From: Pseudomonadota bacterium
GTDB lineage: Bacteria; Pseudomonadota; Gammaproteobacteria; Burkholderiales; Burkholderiaceae_C
Assembly (NCBI GenBank): GCA_021783695.1
Contig: JAJXTO010000021.1
Span: forward strand, 1-53,741
Direction: 5' to 3'
DNA: 53,741 bases
A model generated the notes under the pieces. The model was not told the origin of the DNA and did not search any database. It saw only the letters and a list, made by a program, of their open reading frames with translations. This document shows, in pieces, positions 1-7,814 of this stretch (position 1 is the stretch's first letter; every line of letters begins with the position of its first letter). The translations under genes were made by a program, and so were the position numbers.

Positions 1-1492
<1,492 letters not shown>

Positions 1493-1540
1493 TGGTCTGA
1501 TTTTGGCCAGACTGGTCAGCGGAGCAAGAATCCGTTGCCA

Positions 1541-1576
1541 CCAATGCCCCCCTTGAAACAGGGGGGGGTGCATTGG
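1541..1576. terminator. G/C-rich stem-loop after the first lipoprotein gene
   Basis: CCAATG plus a C6 run is followed, after a short A-rich loop, by a G8 run, GTG and CATTGG, so the two ends pair into a stem of about 12 bp with a 2-nt bulge. No T-tract follows, so it is not a canonical intrinsic terminator. It may protect the 3' end of the upstream transcript. The G8 homopolymer could also be length-variable. Confidence 0.45.
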
Positions 1577-1687
1577 CGGAGGGCAGAATTGACTGGATCA
1601 GGGGGTGTGAAAATACGGGCACCTGCCATAATTTATTGCCCGGTACCATGATAAGCACGCACGCGCCCGCCACACCTCCCGCCAAAA

Positions 1688-2815
1688 ATGGATGATCATC
1701 ATCGCCTTAAAGTCTTAGACGGTTTACGCGCAATCGCCATTATTCTGGTGATGGGTTATCACTATTTTGTGCGCTGGACGCCGCCGCTCGCTCCGGATAA
1801 TTTTTATCCTTATGGCGATTTTGCTGCCCAATTTTGGTTATTCAAATATGGGGATCTTGGTGTTGAGTTATTTTTCATCATTTCAGGTTTTGTGATCAGT
1901 ATGACCTTGTTTCGATGTCATACGATAGGTCACTTTTTCTGGAAGCGGTTTTCCCGGTTGTTTCCGACGATGTTGTTATGTTCGGTATTGACATATTTGA
2001 TTTTGCTGCTGCTTCCGCAAAGCGCTTTCCATCCGGAGTTGCGCGATTTTTTGCCCAGCCTGACCTTTACTGATCCATTGCTTTGGAGTAAGGCTTTTGG
2101 CGTACCTTTCAAAGCGGTCGATGGGGCGTATTGGTCGCTTTTTGTCGAGGTCAAGTTTTATTTCTGGATCAGCGTGCTTTATTTTGCCTTTGGCGCAACG
2201 CGATTTTTCCGGATGACCGCCTGGGCTTTTGGCATTCTGGTGCTGCTCTACCTTGTGGTGCGGACGCTGAACCTGCCGCATCTCTGGGCGATCGATTTTA
2301 TTTTCGCGCTCAGCGCCTTGCCGTGGTTTGTTGCTGGAATCGGGTTTTATGCGCTCTACACCGATGTCGGAAGTCGAATTGCCTGGGTGTTGTTGTTCGA
2401 GGCTGCGGCAGGATTGGCATCCCTGCACCTTGGAACGCATGCCGGGACTCCGGCTCCGTTCATCGCTCTGGGTTTTGGGTATGCGGTTTTTCTGGCTCTC
2501 CTGATGCGCCCGGGATGGGTTGCCTGGCTGGCCTATTCTCCGCTTGCTGCGATTGGCATGGCTAGTTACAGCCTCTATCTATTGCACCAATCCATCGGCG
2601 TGGCTCTTCTTGACCTATTGCGTCATTCAGTCGGTGGTGCTGGATACGATTTTTATGCGCTTGTTGTGCCGTTTTTGGCCGTTGCCCTGATCGTGACCTC
2701 ACTGGTCGTTTACAGATATTGGGAGGCTCCTGCAAAAGAGTTTTTGCTTTCCTTGCGCGCAAGTCGCCATGCGTCATTGGCGGGGACTGCCGCTGCCGGG
2801 CGTTCTGATTCGTGA
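1688..2815 (+). CDS. Acyltransferase 3 family membrane protein
   Basis: The 375-aa protein opens with the family signature LDGLRAIAIILVMGYHYF (residues about 10-27, with the catalytic-type His) and continues with around ten hydrophobic segments, as in OafA/NodX-type O-acyltransferases. These integral inner-membrane enzymes move acetyl or other acyl groups onto cell-surface glycans or lipids. The substrate cannot be read from the sequence. Codon and base composition are clearly AT-richer than the flanking lipoprotein genes, suggesting separate acquisition. It sits between two paralogous lipoprotein genes on the same strand, about 195 bp after the first and 80 bp before the second. No strong Shine-Dalgarno precedes the ATG. 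Confidence 0.9.
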   Translation: MDDHHRLKVLDGLRAIAIILVMGYHYFVRWTPPLAPDNFYPYGDFAAQFWLFKYGDLGVELFFIISGFVISMTLFRCHTIGHFFWKRFSRLFPTMLLCSVLTYLILLLLPQSAFHPELRDFLPSLTFTDPLLWSKAFGVPFKAVDGAYWSLFVEVKFYFWISVLYFAFGATRFFRMTAWAFGILVLLYLVVRTLNLPHLWAIDFIFALSALPWFVAGIGFYALYTDVGSRIAWVLLFEAAAGLASLHLGTHAGTPAPFIALGFGYAVFLALLMRPGWVAWLAYSPLAAIGMASYSLYLLHQSIGVALLDLLRHSVGGAGYDFYALVVPFLAVALIVTSLVVYRYWEAPAKEFLLSLRASRHASLAGTAAAGRSDS

Positions 2816-2895
2816 TGTAGCGTCTATCGCCAACGTGCCACATCCTCTTTGGTGAATGTGGTTTTCATTCGCCATGTTTTTTCTGGAAATTCAAA

Positions 2896-4410
2896 ATGAT
2901 CCCATCTCGACGTCGATTCATTAAACGCTCGCTCCTGACGCTTCCGGCCGTTGGGGCGTTGTCAGCCTGTGGCGGCGGAGGCTCATCGAGTTCGGCGGTC
3001 ACCACCGGGGGAGCGACGACGACATCCGCCGCCGTGCCTGTCGTTGCCGGAGCCGACCTCTCCAGCGGCCTGCGAAACTACGGCCTGAAGGCCATGTCCT
3101 ACAGCAAGCTCGCCAAGCCTGCAAAGGGGCAGACAGTGACGGACCCCGATTTCGGCACCAAAATCACCCGGATCACCGACTGCCTGGCCGATTTCAAGAA
3201 TCTATGCGTCGCGCCGGCCTACCCCACGGCCATGGCGTGGAACGCGGATGAAACGCGCTTCGTCCTGTACGCCCCGGGTTCGACCATGCAGTCCGGCGGG
3301 AAGCAGGGCTGGGCCATGTACAACGGCACCACTTACGCCTTCATCAAGTTTCTGGACATCAATCCGGGCGACGTGGAGCAGTTCTATTGGGATCATCAGG
3401 ACCCTTCGACGCTCTACTACATCGACAACCATTCGATCGGCAGCACGGTGGTAGCCGACCTCACCGCCATCAATGTGGAAACCGGCGTCAAGACGGTGGA
3501 ATACAGCTTTTTGCCCAACCTCCCGGCGAGCTGGCCGAAAACCGGGCCGGTGCGCTGCGGCTATCCGTTCGCTCTCGGCATCAATGCAAAGGGCGAGCGC
3601 ATCTGGGGGTTGGGCGCGGGCGGCATTCCCAATGTGAATGGCCAGCTGGGACTCAACGTGTTCGGCTTCAACCAGACGACCAAGCAGATGGTGTTCTACG
3701 ACACCAACTATGTGGCGCAGGCACAGGCGCGCGGCACAACGCCGTTTCCGCTGCTGTCCGGGCAAGGCTGGGTGGCACCCGACCCGGCCTCGCAGAACAG
3801 CACGACAGGCCGGGTGTTCATTCTCGACATCAACGGGAAGTATGTGCGGACTGTCAACTTCGATGCGTATGAGCACTGCGACACCGCCTTGAACGCGGCA
3901 GGCCACGACATGCTGGTGGGCTCGCAGTTCAACCGCGCCACGGGTGGCAATGGCAACGTCATCGCGGCCGATCTGAATACGGGCGCCGTGCAGAATCTTG
4001 TGGGTGAATCCAGCTCGCCTGCCTTCGGCTATCCCACCACTGGGAGTCTAACCGGATCGACCGCCTGGAAAAACCCGATGTGGATCGCCACTGGCATGAC
4101 CGGGGACATTTACGGCACCGGCAACAACGGCCCGACCGCCAACCCGACGACCTTGCTGGATCAGGAAATCATGCTGACCAACCTGACCACCGGCACGAGT
4201 TACCGTTTCGCCCACCACCGCAGCACCGGCAATTACAGCAACGCGCCGCAGAGCAATTACTGGGCGCAAACCAACGTCACCCTCAGCACCAGTGGCACGC
4301 GCATTCTGTTTCAGAGTGACTGGGGCAACGGCGATCCGAGCAGCCCGGTGCTCGACCCGAACGCTGCGGTGGATACCTACGTCATCGAGCTGCCAAGCTA
4401 TAAGGCGTAA
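2896..4410 (+). CDS. Tat-type lipoprotein with propeller-like domain, paralog of the first gene
   Basis: The 504-aa product begins with a twin-arginine-like leader (SRRRFIK, residues 4-10), a hydrophobic stretch and a lipobox LSAC at residues 22-25. A Gly/Ser/Thr-rich spacer follows, so it should be exported and lipid-anchored. The rest is homologous to the protein encoded at 2-1492, ending in AAVDTYVIELP. The two genes share nearly identical DNA over their last coding segment (around 1437-1473 and 4365-4401), which suggests recent duplication or gene conversion. The two paralogs differ in linker: AP/TP repeats in the first, Gly/Ser/Thr here. Function is unknown. The cluster with an acyltransferase suggests a role at the cell surface or in exopolysaccharide metabolism. 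Confidence 0.85.
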   Translation: MIPSRRRFIKRSLLTLPAVGALSACGGGGSSSSAVTTGGATTTSAAVPVVAGADLSSGLRNYGLKAMSYSKLAKPAKGQTVTDPDFGTKITRITDCLADFKNLCVAPAYPTAMAWNADETRFVLYAPGSTMQSGGKQGWAMYNGTTYAFIKFLDINPGDVEQFYWDHQDPSTLYYIDNHSIGSTVVADLTAINVETGVKTVEYSFLPNLPASWPKTGPVRCGYPFALGINAKGERIWGLGAGGIPNVNGQLGLNVFGFNQTTKQMVFYDTNYVAQAQARGTTPFPLLSGQGWVAPDPASQNSTTGRVFILDINGKYVRTVNFDAYEHCDTALNAAGHDMLVGSQFNRATGGNGNVIAADLNTGAVQNLVGESSSPAFGYPTTGSLTGSTAWKNPMWIATGMTGDIYGTGNNGPTANPTTLLDQEIMLTNLTTGTSYRFAHHRSTGNYSNAPQSNYWAQTNVTLSTSGTRILFQSDWGNGDPSSPVLDPNAAVDTYVIELPSYKA

Positions 4411-4419
4411 ATCGCACTG

Positions 4420-4450
4420 CCCTTAAGCGGCCCTTAAGCGGCCCTTAAGC
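4420..4450. repeat. Three tandem copies of an 11-mer between convergent genes
   Basis: CCCTTAAGCGG is repeated at 4420 and 4431, with a third nearly complete copy from 4442. Each copy holds the palindrome CTTAAG. The third copy supplies the stop codon (TTA on this strand, TAA for metW). It lies in the short gap between the lipoprotein gene and metW, which converge. Confidence 0.85.
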
Positions 4451-5023
4451 GCTCCGCACGCAGAACACCGCCTCCGTGGCCAGCAGCCCTGGGGCGAAGG
4501 TGACGCGGCGGCCGTTACGCACGCCGAAAGCGTCGAGTACGCGCAGGCCGCAATGCGCCGCCAGACGCTCGAAATCGGCATAGGTCGCCACACGCAGGTT
4601 CGGCGTGTTGTACCACTCGTAGGGCAGTTCGGGCGTCACCGGCAGGCGGCCGGTGAGGATCTGCAGACGGATGCTCCAGTGGGCGAAGTTGGCGAAGCTG
4701 AGGATGCCCAGTCGGCCCACACGCGCGGTTTCGCGCAGGGCGTTTTCGGTGTGGCGGATATTGGGCAGGGTGTCGATCTGCAGCACCACGTCGAAGCTGG
4801 CGTCGCCGAACATGGACAGACCTTGTTCGAGGTCGTACTGCAGCACGTCCACGCCTTTTTTCGCGGCGGCGATCAGCTTGTCAGAATCGATTTCCACGCC
4901 CAGACCGGTGCAGCCGCGGGTGTCGCGCAGGTGCGCCAGCATGCGGCCATCGCCGCAGCCCAGATCGAGCACGCGGCTGCCATGCGGCACCAGATCGGCA
5001 ATCACGCTCAAGGGGGTCGTCAT
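4445..5023 (-). CDS. metW: MetW, methionine biosynthesis protein
   Basis: The 192-aa protein has a Rossmann methyltransferase-like motif I ([12 protein letters not shown], about residues 19-30) and an acidic residue after strand 2 (GVEID), typical of the MetW family. MetW proteins accompany MetX in proteobacteria and are reported to act with it in homoserine acylation for methionine synthesis. Its ATG overlaps the metX stop by 4 bp (ATGA at 5020-5023), so the two are translationally coupled and share the metX leader. Length is normal for the family. The C-terminus runs into the 11-mer repeat. Confidence 0.93.
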   Translation of the reverse strand: MTTPLSVIADLVPHGSRVLDLGCGDGRMLAHLRDTRGCTGLGVEIDSDKLIAAAKKGVDVLQYDLEQGLSMFGDASFDVVLQIDTLPNIRHTENALRETARVGRLGILSFANFAHWSIRLQILTGRLPVTPELPYEWYNTPNLRVATYADFERLAAHCGLRVLDAFGVRNGRRVTFAPGLLATEAVFCVRSA

Positions 5024-6162
5024 GGCGCCAGCTCCTGCGCGATGCGGTCGAACCAGGCGCGCACCACGCCGTGGTAATGCGGATGATCCATGAGAAACGC
5101 GTCATGTCCCTGCGGGGCATCGACTTCGGCATAGGTCACGGCGCGGCGGTTGGTCACCAGCGCCTGCACGATCTCGCGTGAGCGCTGCGGCGAGAAGCGC
5201 CAGTCGGTGGTGAAGCTCACCAGCAGGAAGCGCGCAGTGGCCGGCGCAAGCGCCGCGGCGAGGTCGCCGCCGGCGGCGCGCGCCGGGTCGAAGTAATCGA
5301 GCGCGCGGGTGATGAGCAGGTAGGAGTTGGCGTCGAAATAGCCGCTGAACTTGTCGCCCTGGTAGCGCAGATAGCTCTCGATCTCGAAGTCCACGCCGAA
5401 GCCATAGCCTAAAGCGCCGCTGCGCAGGGCGCGGCCGAACTTGGTGGCCATGGCGTCGTCGCTGAGATAGGTAATGTGGCCGATCATGCGCGCCACGGCC
5501 AGACCCTGCTTGGGCACGACGCCGTGGGCATAGAAGTCGCCGCCATGAAAGTCGGGGTCGGTGATGATGGCACGGCGCGCCACTTCGTTGAAGGCAATGT
5601 TCTGTGCCGACAGGCTGGGCGCCGTGGCAATGGCGGCGCAGTGGGCCACACGATCGGGATGGCGCAGCGTCCAGGAGATCGCCTGCATTCCGCCCAGGCT
5701 GCCGCCAATCACCGCCGCAAGCCGCGAGATGCCCAGGCGGTCGAGCAGCCGCGCCTGCGCGTCCACCCAGTCTTCCACGGTGACCACGGGAAAGCGGCTG
5801 CCCCAAGGCCGTCCGGTTTCTGGATCGAGGCTCATCGGCCCCGTGGAGCCGAAGCAGGAGCCGGGATTGTTGACGCACAGCACGAAAAAGCGGCCGGTGT
5901 CCAGCGGCTTGCCCGGGCCGATCAGGTTGTCCCACCAGCCCAGGCTCTTGGGGTCGCCGCTGTGCGTGCCGGCGGCGTGATGGCTGGCGTTGAGCGCATG
6001 GCAGACCAGCACGGCATTGCTGCGCGCCGTGTTGAGTGTGCCGTAGGTCTCGTACATCAACTCGTATGCGGGCAACAGCGCACCGCTTTGAAGCGGCAGC
6101 GGCTGCTCGAACGCCATGCGCTGCGGCGTGACGTCACCGAGGGCGGAGGGCGAAGCACTCAT
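5020..6162 (-). CDS. metX: MetX, homoserine O-acyltransferase
   Basis: The 380-aa alpha/beta-hydrolase-fold enzyme acylates the homoserine hydroxyl, the first committed step of methionine synthesis. The nucleophile elbow is GGSLGG (Ser about 155). The other triad members are the Asp in FTTDWRFSP and the His in GHDAFL near the C-terminus. The family includes both acetyl- and succinyltransferases, and I cannot fix the acyl donor from the sequence. The ATG at 6162 has an AGGAA Shine-Dalgarno 5 nt upstream. Immediately before that lie an intrinsic terminator and a SAM-II-type aptamer, so transcription is probably attenuated when S-adenosylmethionine is abundant. The downstream metW overlaps by 4 bp. 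Confidence 0.96.
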   Translation of the reverse strand: MSASPSALGDVTPQRMAFEQPLPLQSGALLPAYELMYETYGTLNTARSNAVLVCHALNASHHAAGTHSGDPKSLGWWDNLIGPGKPLDTGRFFVLCVNNPGSCFGSTGPMSLDPETGRPWGSRFPVVTVEDWVDAQARLLDRLGISRLAAVIGGSLGGMQAISWTLRHPDRVAHCAAIATAPSLSAQNIAFNEVARRAIITDPDFHGGDFYAHGVVPKQGLAVARMIGHITYLSDDAMATKFGRALRSGALGYGFGVDFEIESYLRYQGDKFSGYFDANSYLLITRALDYFDPARAAGGDLAAALAPATARFLLVSFTTDWRFSPQRSREIVQALVTNRRAVTYAEVDAPQGHDAFLMDHPHYHGVVRAWFDRIAQELAP

Positions 6163-6173
6163 GCGTGTTCCTG

Positions 6174-6218
6174 AAAAAACAAACCGGCGGCGCTGGCGAT
6201 GCAGCGAAAACCGCCGGT
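6174..6218 (-). terminator. Intrinsic terminator in the metX leader (expression platform)
   Basis: Read on the minus strand, ACCGGCGG (6218-6211) pairs with CCGCCGGT (6190-6183). An inner CGCTG/CAGCG stem lies within it, and TTG plus six Ts follow (6182-6174). The U-tract ends directly before the metX Shine-Dalgarno. A CAGCG at 6229-6225, just after the aptamer, could pair with the inner CGCTG (6206-6202) and act as an antiterminator arm. Its position between a SAM aptamer and the start codon makes it a likely attenuator rather than the end of another gene. Confidence 0.85.
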
Positions 6219-6228
6219 GGTCTGCGCT

Positions 6229-6280
6229 GTTTTAGCTGGATTTGTTACGCGCCCGCAAGCCCAGGGCAAATCGGCGCTGG
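6229..6280 (-). promoter_or_regulatory. SAM-II riboswitch aptamer upstream of metX-metW
   Basis: On the minus strand the leader contains, in order, GCGCC-GATTT, a loop with CTTGC, GGCGCGT, AACAAAT and AGCTAAAA. This matches the SAM-II consensus, remembered from the marine metX aptamer, in order and spacing: GCGC-GAUUU, UUGC, GCGCGU, AUAAAU, AGCUAAA. P1 is GCGCC (6277-6273) with GGCGC (6253-6249). A plausible pseudoknot P2 is CTGGG (6264-6260) with TCCAG (6240-6236). SAM-II RNAs bind S-adenosylmethionine and repress methionine genes. They are best known from alphaproteobacteria. The aptamer begins about where transcription from the -10 box at 6290-6285 would start, and an intrinsic terminator follows 11 nt after it. 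Confidence 0.88.
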
Positions 6281-6284
6281 ACTC

Positions 6285-6290
6285 AGTATA
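6285..6290 (-). promoter_or_regulatory. -10 box of the metX promoter
   Basis: TATACT on the minus strand, 5 of 6 to TATAAT. A start about 7 nt downstream falls at the first base of the SAM-II aptamer, which supports it. The expected -35 position (around 6307-6313) holds only GTTCAG-like sequence, so the -35 element is weak. Confidence 0.6.
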
Positions 6291-6413
6291 GGACGATCGA
6301 GACCCCCTGAACCCCGGGCTGCGCACGCGCCCGCCAGCGGGTGCGTGCCGGATCCAGCACATGTGGCTGCGGCGATGGCACATGGGTTGCACGCCATCCT
6401 GGGGCGGCAACCC

Positions 6414-6842
6414 TGTCGCCTGCAGCACTACGCCGTGCAGTGCGGCGGCGGAATGGCGCACCGCGCCGGACTGTCGGAAACCATCCTGGTGTTCGCTCAG
6501 CACCGCGCCTTCCTGTCCGGGCTGGACACTGCGGCGCTGGTCGCCCGGGCCAGGGTGCACAGCCCGGAAAAATTCGTCCTCATCGAAGCCGAAAGCGCGG
6601 AAGACGCCCTCGCCGCCGCCCGTGCCGGGGCCGACGGCGTGCAGCTCGACAAGATGAGCGCCGTACAACTGGCCGACCTGGTGCCGCAATTGCGCGCGCT
6701 GCAACCGCGTCCGACCATCAATGCCGTCGGCGGCATCCGTCCCGACAACGCGGCCGAGTATGCCGCCAGCGGCGTGGACATCCTGGTCACCTCCAGCCTG
6801 TACAACACCAAGGCGGCGGATTTCGGCGCGGTGATGCGCATG
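6414..6842 (+). pseudogene. Truncated modD-like (QPRTase-family) remnant
   Basis: The frame reads a segment typical of ModD and the C-terminal half of nicotinate-nucleotide pyrophosphorylases: GGGMAHRAGLSET, VFAQHRAFL, VLIEAESAEDALAAARAG, GVQLDKMS, AVGGIRPDNAAEYAASG and VDILVTSSLY. A complete ModD is about 280 aa with an N-terminal half-barrel. Here only about 140 residues are recognisable, and the upstream part of the frame (from 6165) is unlike the family and overlaps the metX leader. At the 3' end the frame runs into the opposite-strand transporter gene. No molybdate transport genes are nearby. It reads as a gene fragment left by a deletion. Confidence 0.7.
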
Positions 6843-6866
6843 GACTCGGGACTGACCGGACTGTGC

Positions 6867-7799
6867 TCAGGCCCGCTGCAGCAAGGCCTGCAAACGCGGC
6901 CACAGCCAGGGCAGGATGACCAGGCCGACCACGGCCGCTGAGAGGTTGAACAGGGTGTGCACCAGCGCTACTTGCCGCGCGGCCGACAGCGGCAACGCCA
7001 TGATCTCGGCGATCGCCGGCTGCAGCACGCTGGCAAACAGCGCCACGCCCAGCAGGTTGAATGCGGTGTTGAGCAGGCTCAGCCGGCGCGCCAGCGCCCC
7101 CATGCCCGCGCTGGCCAGCAGCGCAGTGGAGGTAGTGCCCAGGTTGGCGCCTGCCACCATCCACACCGCAACAGACGGTTCCAGAATGCCCTGCGACGCC
7201 GCCAGCACGGCAAAGCCGCTGACCACTGACGAAGACTGCACGAAGGCGGTGAGCAGGGTGCCAAACAGCAGAGCCACGATCGGCGACTGCAGCAGCGGAT
7301 GCCAGGCCGCAAGCTGCGGGCCATGCGCCAGCGGCGCCAGTGATTGCGCCACCAGATCGAGAGCCAGAAAGATCAGCCCGAAGTAGAACACCGCCTTGCC
7401 GTAGGGGCGCCACTGCCGCGGTCCGAACAGCGACCACAGTCCGCCCAGGGTGACGAAGATCGGCCCCAGTCCGTCGATCTTGCTGGCCACCAGCCAGGCC
7501 GTCACCGTGGTGCCCACATTGGCGCCGATCATCAGCCCCACTGCGGCCCTCGGGCTCAGCGTGCGCTTTTGTGCCAGCCCCACCACCATGGACGTGACGG
7601 CCGACGACGACTGCACCACGGCGGTGACCGCGCCTCCCACCAGCGCGGCGCGCCAGTCGCTGCGGGTCAGGCGCTCCAGGGCGTGGCGCAGGCGCTCACC
7701 GCCCAGCCGGGTCACTTCCTCGGAAAACGCCTCCAGACCATGCAGAAACAGAAAGATGGCGGCGAGGATGGAAAAGCCCCAGAGCAGCAGGTCGTTCAA
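6867..7799 (-). CDS. Na/Pi-cotransporter family membrane protein
   Basis: The 310-aa protein carries two inverted copies of the family's QSSS motif: VVQSSSAVTSMVVG near residue 62 and FVQSSSVVSGFAV near residue 186. Each is followed by a GANxGTT motif (GANVGTT, GANLGTT). About eight hydrophobic segments are visible. This is the PF02690 family, whose members move phosphate with sodium. It lacks the C-terminal PhoU-like domain of longer homologs, so it is a short version. It starts 15 nt after the P-type ATPase stop on the same strand, suggesting one operon. Substrate specificity is inferred only from the family. Confidence 0.9.
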   Translation of the reverse strand: MNDLLLWGFSILAAIFLFLHGLEAFSEEVTRLGGERLRHALERLTRSDWRAALVGGAVTAVVQSSSAVTSMVVGLAQKRTLSPRAAVGLMIGANVGTTVTAWLVASKIDGLGPIFVTLGGLWSLFGPRQWRPYGKAVFYFGLIFLALDLVAQSLAPLAHGPQLAAWHPLLQSPIVALLFGTLLTAFVQSSSVVSGFAVLAASQGILEPSVAVWMVAGANLGTTSTALLASAGMGALARRLSLLNTAFNLLGVALFASVLQPAIAEIMALPLSAARQVALVHTLFNLSAAVVGLVILPWLWPRLQALLQRA

Positions 7800-7814
7800 G
7801 CGGGTTCCTTGCGA

